Assembly (NCBI GenBank): GCA_947492185.1
Contig: CANLMR010000001.1
Span: forward strand, 186,001 to 250,000
Origin: an uncultured Tenacibaculum sp.
GTDB taxonomy: Bacteria > Bacteroidota > Bacteroidia > Flavobacteriales > Flavobacteriaceae
Direction of reading: 5' to 3'
DNA length: 64,000 bases
Below are positions 1-8,299 of the stretch, in pieces (position 1 is the stretch's first letter; each line of letters starts with the position of its first letter). A program made the position numbers and the translations under genes. The notes under the pieces were generated by a model. It saw only the letters and a program-made list of their open reading frames with translations. It had not been told where the DNA came from and did no database searches.

Positions 1-5
1 TTCAT
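1..5 (-). CDS. atpH: Start of the next ATP synthase gene, probably atpH (delta subunit), cut by the window edge
   Basis: An ATG on the minus strand at 3-5 lies 10 nt past the atpF stop codon. In flavobacteria the usual order is atpB-atpE-atpF-atpH-atpA-atpG, so this should be the delta subunit start. Only the first codon and two further bases are visible, so the identity rests on gene order alone. Confidence 0.4.
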
Positions 6-15
6 CTGTACTTAA

Positions 16-513
16 TTAGTTTAAAGTAACGTCTTCTAACATCCCTTCAACAAGCTTTAATTGATCATCTTGTGAAGCTAATTCTTTCTTAACTACTGTT
101 TGAGCGATACCTATTGATAATTCAGCAACATTTTTCTTTAATTCTGCAATAGCTGCTTGTTGCTCTTGCTTGATTGTAGCTTTTGCATTCTCAATCATTT
201 TAGAAGCTTCTTGACCTGCTTCTTCTTTAGCATCAGCAATAATCTTATCTTTAATCTCACGAGCCTCTTTCATCATTGCATCTCTCTCAGCTCTTGCTTC
301 TTTTAATAATCTATCGTTATCTGCTTGTAAGTTTTGCATTTCCTTACGCGCCTTGTCAGCTTCATCTAAAGCATTTTGAATACCTTCTTCTCTTTCATCT
401 AAAGAGTTTAAGATTGGTTTCCAAGCAAACTTTGCTAATAAAACTAATATTACAATAAGAATTACCAACTGCATTGCAAATAACCCTACTGAAAAATCAT
501 TAAAAATATCCAT
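16..513 (-). CDS. atpF: F0F1 ATP synthase subunit b
   Basis: Peripheral-stalk subunit b of the proton-translocating ATP synthase, anchored in the inner membrane and reaching up to F1. The 165 residues match the normal length. One hydrophobic segment at about residues 8-30 is followed by a long, charged, alanine/lysine/glutamate-rich helix (about 35-140) expected to form the right-handed coiled coil, and a short tail that contacts delta. It follows atpE after about 100 nt containing a strong hairpin and precedes the next atp gene by 10 nt. Nothing is missing or odd. Identity is secure from sequence character and operon position. Confidence 0.97.
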   Translation of the reverse strand: MDIFNDFSVGLFAMQLVILIVILVLLAKFAWKPILNSLDEREEGIQNALDEADKARKEMQNLQADNDRLLKEARAERDAMMKEAREIKDKIIADAKEEAGQEASKMIENAKATIKQEQQAAIAELKKNVAELSIGIAQTVVKKELASQDDQLKLVEGMLEDVTLN

Positions 514-554
514 AACGTAATGTTTGTATTTGTCTTTTCTGTTGTTTAATTTTT

Positions 555-594
555 AAAAACACTTCTGCAACCAACCGTTGCAGAAAGTGTTTTT
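555..594 (-). promoter_or_regulatory. Intercistronic hairpin between atpE and atpF
   Basis: Left arm 555-571 and right arm 577-594 pair over about 17 bp with one bulged A and a 5-nt loop, flanked by A/T runs. It lies inside the atp operon 21 nt after the atpE stop, in terminator-like form. It may end part of the transcripts or protect the 3' end of atpE mRNA, which would raise c-subunit yield over b. Seen in sequence; the role is inferred. Confidence 0.6.
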
Positions 595-614
595 GTTCTG
601 TTTTTTTCGGAATA

Positions 615-815
<201 letters not shown>

Positions 816-845
816 TTATATAATTAAACAAATTCTTATTCTAAA

Positions 846-1985
846 TTAATGTGCATGATCATGTTCATGCTCTTCTACTGCCATACCAATAAATAAAGCA
901 GATAACATTGTAAAAATAAATGCTTGTAAGAAAGCAACTAAAATTTCAATTACACTTAAAAACAATGTTAACAAAAATGATATTCCTGTTGCTCCAACAG
1001 TTCCGAACTGTGTTTTCAATAACAACATTAAAGCTGCAATACCCATTACTACAGAGTGACCTGCAGTAATATTTGCAAATAAACGTACTAGTAAAGAGAA
1101 TGGTTTAATTAAAATAAAACCTACTAACTCTAATAAAGCTAAAACTGGTCTTAAGATTACCGGAACTCCTGGCATCCATAATGTGTGCGCCCAGAAATCT
1201 TTTGAACCATTAGAAATATAAATTACTAATGTAAATAATGCTAAACATACGGTAACAGCAATTTGACCTGTTACGTTAAATCCTAATGGAGTTAATCCCA
1301 TTAAGTTTAATATCCAGATAAAGAAGAATACCGTTAATAAATACGGCATAAACTTCTTGTATTTTTTTTCACCAATATTTGGTTTTGCAATCTCATCTCT
1401 TACATATAACACTAAAGGCTCTAACACACGTCCAACACCAGTTGGAATAGCACCTTTCTTATATCCTTTCGCTAATGAACCGAAACCTAAGAACATTAAT
1501 AACCCAGCTAATAATATCCCGAACACACTTTTAGTAATAGAAAAGTCTAATACTTTGTGTGCATTTGTAGCATGGTGGGCTTCATCAAAAGCAACATGCT
1601 CTACGCCTTCATTTAACTCATAAATTTTACTATGAATTTTAGCCAACTTCACTCCTCCTGCATTAACAACAACATGTCCATCATCATTATGATGAAACTT
1701 AGAAGACATAAAGGTTTTTAAACCTTTACTAGTCCAAACAATTACTGGCAAAGGAAAACCAACATGTTTCCTCTCTCCTGCATCATTAGTATACGAATAC
1801 AAAGAAAAATCATGTGAATCAGCCAAGTGATGTTTGATGTAATCTTGAATCTCTTCTTTGGTGTTTACTTTTCCACCATCATTATCAGAAGATTGTTTTT
1901 CACCGCCTCCAGCGAAAACGTTTAATGAAGAAAATACTATTGCTAGTATTGCTAAACATTTGATAGGTTTTTTTGCTATCATCAT
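846..1985 (-). CDS. atpB: F0F1 ATP synthase subunit a
   Basis: Stator subunit a provides the proton half-channels. The frame is open upstream to 2099, but I place the start at the Met at 1985 (a second Met follows at 1982): a signal-peptide-like stretch begins there and a consensus promoter sits at 2028-2057, which would put the longer start upstream of its own transcript. The 379-residue protein has a signal-like N-terminus, a roughly 110-residue histidine-containing extracytoplasmic region absent from E. coli AtpB, then about five membrane helices with the essential Arg in the motif VRLFANITAGH. The C-terminus is His/Glu-rich (HEHDHAH). It heads atpB-atpE-atpF. Confidence 0.95.
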   Translation of the reverse strand: MMIAKKPIKCLAILAIVFSSLNVFAGGGEKQSSDNDGGKVNTKEEIQDYIKHHLADSHDFSLYSYTNDAGERKHVGFPLPVIVWTSKGLKTFMSSKFHHNDDGHVVVNAGGVKLAKIHSKIYELNEGVEHVAFDEAHHATNAHKVLDFSITKSVFGILLAGLLMFLGFGSLAKGYKKGAIPTGVGRVLEPLVLYVRDEIAKPNIGEKKYKKFMPYLLTVFFFIWILNLMGLTPLGFNVTGQIAVTVCLALFTLVIYISNGSKDFWAHTLWMPGVPVILRPVLALLELVGFILIKPFSLLVRLFANITAGHSVVMGIAALMLLLKTQFGTVGATGISFLLTLFLSVIEILVAFLQAFIFTMLSALFIGMAVEEHEHDHAH

Positions 1986-2027
1986 ACCTTTACTAAATAT
2001 AGAATTTATGGTCTCTAAATTTCCGTG

Positions 2028-2057
2028 CAAAGGTACACATTTAATTAAAACTACAAA
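2028..2057 (-). promoter_or_regulatory. Bacteroidota-type promoter for atpB
   Basis: On the minus strand a -7 element TACCTTTG (2028-2035) follows a -33 element TTTG (2054-2057) with 18 nt between, matching the Flavobacterium consensus TTTG...TAnnTTTG. The predicted transcript starts near 2021, giving a leader of about 36 nt to the chosen atpB start. Confidence 0.7.
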
Positions 2058-2112
2058 CTCTTTTTTAGATATAGTTTTAGACTGTTCAAATTTAAACAAA
2101 AAATACGTCGAA

Positions 2113-2487
2113 CTACTTACTATTTAAGAGTTTAGAAACCGCTATTGCTTCAGCAATTAAAAACAGAAATAACGGTGCAACAAGAGAAATTTTCTCAGGT
2201 CTAGATAAGTTATCATTGTCAAAAACAGATGAATTAAAAATAAGCACAAAAAAACCTATTTTTATAAATATAGAAGCTAAGTATGCATAGCCTGCTTGAT
2301 TAGGTAAATAATCAGCAACAAATTCCACAACCGTATACACAATTAATGCTGCAATAGTATGAAATAAATAAATTTTTAAAAGTGAAAACGAAAACTCTTC
2401 TTCTACTACTAAATAGCTGTTTAAAAAATAACTCACTATAAAAAGTAATATTAATGCAGATAAAAAAAGTAAAATTCGTTTAATCAT
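2113..2487 (-). CDS. Small membrane protein upstream of atpB, AtpI-like (probably DUF6168)
   Basis: A 124-residue protein with four predicted membrane helices (about 5-25, 38-60, 70-88, 100-120). It lies between an AtpZ-type protein and atpB, where other bacteria carry atpI. I recognise it as the short flavobacterial family listed as DUF6168, from memory. AtpI proteins help assemble the c-ring; by position this one may do the same, but that is inference. It overlaps the upstream gene by 8 nt, so the two are likely translated together. No catalytic motif is visible. Confidence 0.8.
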   Translation of the reverse strand: MIKRILLFLSALILLFIVSYFLNSYLVVEEEFSFSLLKIYLFHTIAALIVYTVVEFVADYLPNQAGYAYLASIFIKIGFFVLIFNSSVFDNDNLSRPEKISLVAPLFLFLIAEAIAVSKLLNSK

Positions 2488-2707
2488 TTTTTGAAAGATT
2501 TGTTACTTGCCTAATAACCGAATACATGGCTAAAAACACAGCGGCTAAAGTACAAATTTTCATGTACATTTGATTTGGATTAGGGTATTTTCCATCCAAC
2601 CATTCCCCCAGTAAATTACCTAAATAAATAGTAATTCCCATTTGAATAGCTATTCCACTAAATCGAATGTACTTACTAAGCTGAGGCTTGCTTTCCTTTT
2701 TTGACAT
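2480..2707 (-). CDS. AtpZ/AtpI family protein
   Basis: A 75-residue protein with two membrane helices (about 12-33 and 48-66) and the pattern G(I/L)xxQMG near residue 20, followed by GxWLDxK. This is typical of the ATPase_gene1 / AtpZ family found at the head of atp operons, linked to F0 assembly and, in Bacillus, to magnesium or calcium transport. It overlaps the bactofilin gene upstream by 32 nt and the AtpI-like gene downstream by 8 nt, implying tight co-translation. Assignment to the family is secure; its function here is not known. Confidence 0.85.
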   Translation of the reverse strand: MSKKESKPQLSKYIRFSGIAIQMGITIYLGNLLGEWLDGKYPNPNQMYMKICTLAAVFLAMYSVIRQVTNLSKND

Positions 2708-3095
2708 TTGTTTCTTTACCTAATTCTTTTACTGCTCCTTTCATATTACAAGTAGCATTAAAAGCAGCTCCAGGTTCTGTAGATAATTGACCAACAGTTA
2801 CATTTCCTGTGATGTAAGCTGTAGTTTTTGCAGTTAAGGTATCAGATACATTAAATTCTCCAGAAAACTTTCCTTCTACATCAGCATTAGTACACTGAAC
2901 ATTCCCATTAATAAAACCTTCTTTACCAATGATTACTCTACCTTTAGTATTTAAAGTTCCTTCGAATTCACCATCTATTCTAAAATCTCCTTCAGAAATT
3001 AAATCTCCTGTAATTTTAGTTCCTTTACCTATTATATTTCTATTAGTAGACTTTCTGTCTACAATAGATTCTTTTTTGTTTTTACTGTTAAACAT
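2676..3095 (-). CDS. Bactofilin, polymer-forming cytoskeletal protein
   Basis: 139 residues with the bactofilin core at about 20-115: a repetitive right-handed beta-helix with regularly spaced hydrophobic residues and glycines (GTKITGDLISEGDFRIDGEF opens it). Bactofilins self-assemble without nucleotides into filaments that organise the cell envelope. The N-terminal tail is polar and the C-terminal tail is lysine-rich. It starts 5 nt after the PorW/SprE stop and overlaps atpZ by 32 nt, so it links a gliding/secretion gene and the ATP synthase genes in one transcription unit. Confidence 0.92.
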   Translation of the reverse strand: MFNSKNKKESIVDRKSTNRNIIGKGTKITGDLISEGDFRIDGEFEGTLNTKGRVIIGKEGFINGNVQCTNADVEGKFSGEFNVSDTLTAKTTAYITGNVTVGQLSTEPGAAFNATCNMKGAVKELGKETNVKKGKQASA

Positions 3096-3100
3096 GAGGA

Positions 3101-5332
3101 TTATTTTAAAAGTTTAATTATTTCGGATGCTTTTTGTCCTTCGACTCTATTAGCATAAGTAAGTGCTACAAACTCTAGTTCTTTTTTGTATTCTTCTTTA
3201 CTCTTGTACTTTCCAATTGCTAGAGCCCTAAGGAGAACAAATTTAGCAATTAATTCTGAATTTTTTGCAGCATCACTTAAATTATCTACTTGATTTACAA
3301 CATCTTCAAATCTATTATGCTTGTATAAACTATAAACTAAACGATATTTTTCGTCAATTTTATCAACTTTTTTGTCGTCAGATATCTTACTGTTAGGTTT
3401 CCTAATAATCTCAGCGAATTTAGAATTTGAGTATTTATTTAATATAAAATTCTTCTTCTCCTCGGCTTTACTTGCATCTCCTATTTCATCATATAATTGA
3501 TATAAATGATAATTTATTGGTAAAACCAACTCTGGTTTAGTATTGATATCGTAGAGTTTTTCAAAATTATGAATTGCTAAAGTTGAATTTTTAAATTGTT
3601 CTTTATATATAAGTCCTAGTTGATATAAAGCTTCATTTCTATTATCCTTTAAAGCAGTAATAGTTAATGGGTCTGAAGGAATTTGTTTTAAATATGTATC
3701 TACCACATATCTACTATCTGTTTTTTCAGTTTGCACAGTTTCTTCTTCTTCTATTTCTGAGCTTACTTCATTTTTATCGGACCATCTCCAATTATCTTCT
3801 AAAGAACGTTTTCCCCAAGTTTTTTGGAAGGCAACTTTTCCAAAACCTATAGACTGGGTATTGTAAAAATACCATTTTCCTTGATTATTACTTCCTCCTA
3901 AAGATGATCCTCCTCCAAACTGGCTGCCAAAATCTTGAGCATTTAACAATCGTTGTCTTTTCTTTTCATCGCTCTCTTTAATTTTTTCGATATAACTTTC
4001 AAAAAAAGCGTTGCGCTCATCGGGGCTCATTGCAACCAGTTTTAAGATGCTATCATTCGTTACAACAGTTTCTTCGTATGATCTAAGTTTAGTTAACCCT
4101 TTATTTTTACGTTTTATTCTTCGAATTCTTTTTTCATTCTCAAACTCTTCTGTAGTCACATTTAAAACACTATCATAAAAAGACCCAGCAAGTAAATACT
4201 CCTGCTTATCAAAGTAAATATTCCCAAGTTTCTCGTAAGCATATGTTTTTTGATATACATCGCTACTTTGTGCTTCTAAAGATTTTAAATAATAGTCTAT
4301 TGCTTTTTCTGTATTCCCACGATCTTCTTGTAATACACCGGCCTGATAATACAATTCATTCAAATACTTTCTATTGTCAGAGTTTCTTATCAATTTTTTA
4401 ATACGGTCAACTAATAATACATTAGAAGAATCTTTAGCATCAATATTTTTTACCATTTCGATACTAGCATGAATTCTATATTTTTCAGGAACCCATCTTT
4501 CATCTGCTAATTTCCTAAACACCATTCTAGCAGAATCTTTTCTGTTCAGTTCACTGTAAATTTGTCCTAAAACGAATGCATTTCTAGCTGATTGATGATT
4601 TTTTAAAAACGAAGTTGAAATCGCTAGATTATCAATTACTTTTTGAATTGTATCTGTTTTCTCATAGGCCATAGCCATTGCGGTGTAGGCTTGTTGCCTT
4701 TGTAACTGAGTTAGGTTTTTTTCGTTTTTATCTAATTCAATCAATAAGTTTAATGATTCTATTGCTAGCTTTTCATTTTCTAATCTAACATTAGATTTTG
4801 CTCTCCAAACTTTGGTGTCATAAATCAAAGCCGCTTTCGGGTAATTAGCAATAATGTAGTTGAAAGCCTCAATAGCAGGTATGAAACGTTGTGTATAATA
4901 ACGTGATTTTCCTAATAAAAGATAAGCATCATCAATTTTTCTATTCTTTTCATACCCATTAATATTCATAGAATGTTTTTGAATTGCTTTTGCTGCTTTT
5001 TCTTCTGCTCTATCGAAAGGTGTAGCAGGAGTTTTTTTCTCAGCATTACCAGCGTCAAAACCAGATCCTGGCGAACTGAATTTGATTAGATTTGCATTTG
5101 TCTCATCAAACCTTATTGGTTCTATTGGTAATCGTTTCCAAAAGTTATCAGCATAATTAATTTCAATGTTTTTTAACCCTTTTTCAAAGGCCTGTTCTCC
5201 ATTGAATAACACATTATATTTTGTAGTTAAGGCGTGAAAGTTTCTGTTAATTACAGAATCCTTTTTGGTACTACATGATAGTACCGAACAAACTATAATT
5301 AAAAATACGATTAAGTTATATGATTTTTTCAT
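3101..5332 (-). CDS. porW: Type IX secretion system periplasmic lipoprotein PorW/SprE
   Basis: PorW (SprE in Flavobacterium johnsoniae) is needed for type IX secretion and gliding motility. I start at the Met at 5332, which gives a clean lipoprotein signal with the lipobox Cys at residue 20; the frame is open 13 codons further up, but that adds only a charged stretch. The 743-residue protein has tetratricopeptide repeats across about 100-430, then a low-complexity Gly/Ser linker, a conserved block beginning GKWYFYN, and more TPRs to the end. Length and layout fit SprE. It heads the run bactofilin-atpZ-AtpI-like. Confidence 0.9.
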   Translation of the reverse strand: MKKSYNLIVFLIIVCSVLSCSTKKDSVINRNFHALTTKYNVLFNGEQAFEKGLKNIEINYADNFWKRLPIEPIRFDETNANLIKFSSPGSGFDAGNAEKKTPATPFDRAEEKAAKAIQKHSMNINGYEKNRKIDDAYLLLGKSRYYTQRFIPAIEAFNYIIANYPKAALIYDTKVWRAKSNVRLENEKLAIESLNLLIELDKNEKNLTQLQRQQAYTAMAMAYEKTDTIQKVIDNLAISTSFLKNHQSARNAFVLGQIYSELNRKDSARMVFRKLADERWVPEKYRIHASIEMVKNIDAKDSSNVLLVDRIKKLIRNSDNRKYLNELYYQAGVLQEDRGNTEKAIDYYLKSLEAQSSDVYQKTYAYEKLGNIYFDKQEYLLAGSFYDSVLNVTTEEFENEKRIRRIKRKNKGLTKLRSYEETVVTNDSILKLVAMSPDERNAFFESYIEKIKESDEKKRQRLLNAQDFGSQFGGGSSLGGSNNQGKWYFYNTQSIGFGKVAFQKTWGKRSLEDNWRWSDKNEVSSEIEEEETVQTEKTDSRYVVDTYLKQIPSDPLTITALKDNRNEALYQLGLIYKEQFKNSTLAIHNFEKLYDINTKPELVLPINYHLYQLYDEIGDASKAEEKKNFILNKYSNSKFAEIIRKPNSKISDDKKVDKIDEKYRLVYSLYKHNRFEDVVNQVDNLSDAAKNSELIAKFVLLRALAIGKYKSKEEYKKELEFVALTYANRVEGQKASEIIKLLK

Positions 5333-5420
5333 GAAAAAACGCTCTACAAGTACAACAGATAAATATAGCAACTATTGTACTAGTGAGCGTAAAAATAGAA
5401 ATAAAAAGCTAATTTTCTAA

Positions 5421-6116
5421 TTAGGATGCAAAATAGCTTTCTAATTCTTTTAATGTAACCGGAGAGGTTTGAATATCTTTTACCACATTTCCTTTTTCAA
5501 GAACTACAATTCGTTCACAAACCTCGGTAACGTGACTTAAATCATGACTAGAAACTAAAACAGTTGTTTCCTTCTCTTCTGTTAGTTTTTTTATGATGTT
5601 TTTTAATCTAATTTGTGTTGTTGGATCTAAGTTTGCAAATGGCTCATCTAATATCACCACTTTTGGATTTCCCATTAAAGCAGCTACAATACCTGCTTTT
5701 TTCTGGTTTCCTTTACTTAGATCTCTTAAGAATTTTCGTTTGCCAAGAATTTCACCGTTAAAAAACTCTTCAAACTGACTTAAAAAGCTTTTAATATCTG
5801 CCTCATTCATTCCTCTTAATTCACCAATAAACTCAAAGTATTCAATTGGTGTTAAATAACCAATTAAAAAGCTTTCGTCGATAAAAGATCCTGTGAATGA
5901 TTTCCATTCTTCACTTTTATTTACAGTAATATTATTATTATCTATATGCCCAGTAGTAGGTCTTATTAAATCTAACAGAATATTAAATAGCGTTGTTTTT
6001 CCAGCTCCGTTGTTTCCAACTAATCCAAATGATTCTCCTTTTGGAATATCTAATGTTGGTATGTTTAAAACTTCTGTTGATTTATATTTTTTTGAAATAT
6101 TTTTTACTTGTATCAT
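5421..6116 (-). CDS. ABC transporter ATP-binding protein
   Basis: A 231-residue ABC ATPase. Walker A GNNGAGKTT is at 34-42, the signature LSKGNQ at 133-138, Walker B VVILDEP at 153-159 and the switch His at 191. It lies 18 nt after the DUF5687 membrane gene, which is the obvious permease partner, giving a two-gene export-type ABC system. The signature departs from LSGGQ, with Lys in third position, a variant common in ATPases of small exporters. Substrate unknown. Confidence 0.92.
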   Translation of the reverse strand: MIQVKNISKKYKSTEVLNIPTLDIPKGESFGLVGNNGAGKTTLFNILLDLIRPTTGHIDNNNITVNKSEEWKSFTGSFIDESFLIGYLTPIEYFEFIGELRGMNEADIKSFLSQFEEFFNGEILGKRKFLRDLSKGNQKKAGIVAALMGNPKVVILDEPFANLDPTTQIRLKNIIKKLTEEKETTVLVSSHDLSHVTEVCERIVVLEKGNVVKDIQTSPVTLKELESYFAS

Positions 6117-6134
6117 TTTCTTCTTTTTATGTAA

Positions 6135-7604
6135 TTATTTTTTTTGATTGAACGCATGAATTGTAGCATACTTATCTCTTATATACTTTTTCTCAATCAA
6201 ATTCATGAAATAACCCTTTAAAACCAAACCAAGAACCCCTACAGCTGCAATAGCAATAATTCCCGCGTTAAAGCCTATAAACTTATTAAACACCCAAAAC
6301 AGTAACATTGGTAAGCCCATCAAAGGAAGTATAATTAAAAATTGTGTTGCACTAGTTCCTTGAGTATTACCAAAACCACTTGCTTGTAAATCGATTCGTT
6401 TTCTATTAAATGAACCTGCAAATAATAGAAACAACGTGTTAAAACCAATATTAAACACAGCTCCAGCCGTAATCATTAAAAACTTATCAACTCCATAATA
6501 GATATAAGGAATACTTAAAATATATAATACGAAAGTAACCACACACATTAACAACCATTTGCTTTCTAAAAACTTTCTATAACGAATATTTTGACTCATA
6601 ATCATTTTATAATACTCGCTATCCCAAGCAGGGATAAACTGACCAAAATTAATAGCGAAGCCTCCTGTAACAAAGAGCGCAGCAAAAATTAAAAACGAAG
6701 GCATTTTCTCTTCATATACTTTATTGCTAAAAAAGATTACAGCATAAAACAAAAACAAGAAAGACATTAAAAAAACCGTTTTTGTTCTCTTATTTCTCCA
6801 TATTAAACGCATATCGTTTTTAATAAACGGTGCTAAATCTCCAAGTTTATCTACAAACGATAAATCTGCGGTTGAAGCTTCTTTAGTTTTTACTTGTACA
6901 GCATCATCTAAATACAGTTGAGTTTTTAAATTTTTAAAGTTTAAAACATAAAAAACTAGCACTAATGCTGCAGGAATTAAAACATAAATCCAACTGTTGT
7001 AAAAACTACTAAAAATGGCTACACTATCTACTCTAAAATTATAAACATTAAACTGTTGTAATGCAATTATACTTCCTAAAACAACTACAAGAACACCAAA
7101 AGCAATATTGCTTTTATTCGTTAAAAAATTTAAAAAATTGGCAGTCAGTATAATTAATAACATTGCTGTTAACCAACTAAACACATTAGATGCAGGATAT
7201 CCTTCCTTAATTAAAATTAAGGAAAAAGGGATATAAAAAAACAGCCCTACAATGTTAAAAAAAGAAAAGATGGATTTACTTAGAATATAGTTAACCAGTT
7301 TGCTCTTTTTAATATTTAAAACCAACATTGGTTTAACATTCATCACTGGTAATTTTTGCATGATGTATCTGAATATTAAATCACCAATAACAAAAAACAG
7401 CATAACACCATTAATTATCTTAAGAGGATCTTGATCTGGAAATTGTTTTTTTAAGAAATAAAACCCTCCTAAACCTATAGCTAAAAAAGTACCAATAAAA
7501 TATAAAGCAAAGATTCCCATTAGAATATTTACCGCTATACTTTTCTGCCAAAACATAGAACGAAAAAATTGTTTCCACTCTAAACTTAAAAAGCGTGATA
7601 TCAT
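6135..7604 (-). CDS. DUF5687 family ABC transporter permease
   Basis: A 489-residue polytopic membrane protein with roughly ten to twelve hydrophobic segments and a soluble loop near residues 235-270. The opening pattern (LEWKQFFRS) and overall form match DUF5687, a Bacteroidota family coded next to an ABC ATPase. It is followed 18 nt later by that ATPase gene, so the pair very likely forms one transporter. No periplasmic binding protein is nearby, which fits export or a membrane-stress role over uptake. Substrate cannot be told from sequence. Confidence 0.85.
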   Translation of the reverse strand: MISRFLSLEWKQFFRSMFWQKSIAVNILMGIFALYFIGTFLAIGLGGFYFLKKQFPDQDPLKIINGVMLFFVIGDLIFRYIMQKLPVMNVKPMLVLNIKKSKLVNYILSKSIFSFFNIVGLFFYIPFSLILIKEGYPASNVFSWLTAMLLIILTANFLNFLTNKSNIAFGVLVVVLGSIIALQQFNVYNFRVDSVAIFSSFYNSWIYVLIPAALVLVFYVLNFKNLKTQLYLDDAVQVKTKEASTADLSFVDKLGDLAPFIKNDMRLIWRNKRTKTVFLMSFLFLFYAVIFFSNKVYEEKMPSFLIFAALFVTGGFAINFGQFIPAWDSEYYKMIMSQNIRYRKFLESKWLLMCVVTFVLYILSIPYIYYGVDKFLMITAGAVFNIGFNTLFLLFAGSFNRKRIDLQASGFGNTQGTSATQFLIILPLMGLPMLLFWVFNKFIGFNAGIIAIAAVGVLGLVLKGYFMNLIEKKYIRDKYATIHAFNQKK

Positions 7605-7660
7605 ATAGTTTGAATTAATAGTTGATTAATTAGTAAGCAAAATGTTTATTTTGTTACATA

Positions 7661-7692
7661 AAAAAAGCACCAAAAATATTTGGTGCTTTTTT
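7661..7692 (-). terminator. Intrinsic terminator after the DUF1761 gene
   Basis: A 14-bp stem (7661-7674 with 7679-7692) whose outer arm is an A6/T6 run, placed 16 nt past the DUF1761 stop. It is nearly symmetric and could work in both directions. Confidence 0.8.
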
Positions 7693-7707
7693 CTTATTCT
7701 ATTTTTA

Positions 7708-8205
7708 TTACAACCATTCGCATATGATACCTCCCATAATTGCAAGTGTAATTATCCAATACCCAGCATTAATTGCTATGTATTTAAAACTTTTTCTTTC
7801 AAACATTGCTTGTATTGATAAAATAGGCATAGCAATAAAGAAACCTATTAACCCTCCATGCAACGCACCATGTTTAAAGGTTCTAAAACGATCTCCGTAA
7901 GTTTCCATTAAAGAACTAAACGTATTAAATGCTTCTCCTGTTTGCTCATTAAACCCAGGCTCTCCAGCTAAAGTTGAAAATATTCCCATTTGATGAATAA
8001 CAGCTGGCATTAATCCAGCAGAAATAACCAATCCTAATATATAACATAATCCAAAGATTAATCCCATATTAGCTCCTTTCATGCTTTCTTCTGTGAAGTT
8101 CATTTCCTTCATCCAAGCATCTTTAAACAACGGACCGTACCAAACAAAACCTGTTATTAACGGAACTAATGCTGAAACAAATAAAATTAAAAAATTGAAA
8201 TCCAT
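7708..8205 (-). CDS. DUF1761 family membrane protein
   Basis: 165 residues with four hydrophobic segments (about 5-25, 47-70, 115-135, 145-163). The early pattern FVWYGPLFKDAWMKE is typical of DUF1761, a small membrane family without known function. It stands alone: terminators follow both this gene (7661-7692) and the next upstream gene (8243-8273). Nothing suggests a partner or substrate. Confidence 0.85.
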   Translation of the reverse strand: MDFNFLILFVSALVPLITGFVWYGPLFKDAWMKEMNFTEESMKGANMGLIFGLCYILGLVISAGLMPAVIHQMGIFSTLAGEPGFNEQTGEAFNTFSSLMETYGDRFRTFKHGALHGGLIGFFIAMPILSIQAMFERKSFKYIAINAGYWIITLAIMGGIICEWL

Positions 8206-8242
8206 ATTGTTGTAAAGTTAAAATGTTGATTCTATCAAATAT

Positions 8243-8273
8243 AAAAAAAAGCAGCAAATAAATTTGCTGCTTT
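8243..8273 (-). terminator. Intrinsic terminator after the DUF4837 gene
   Basis: A 12-bp stem (8248-8259 with 8262-8273) followed on the minus strand by a run of eight T, 27 nt past the DUF4837 stop codon. Confidence 0.85.
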
Positions 8274-8299
8274 GATTTTCAATATATTGAATATTAAAC

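Noticed and set aside
1986..2099. N-terminal extension of atpB to 2099
   Set aside because: The extension precedes a good signal-like start and spans a consensus promoter at 2028-2057; it also is unlike other AtpB proteins.
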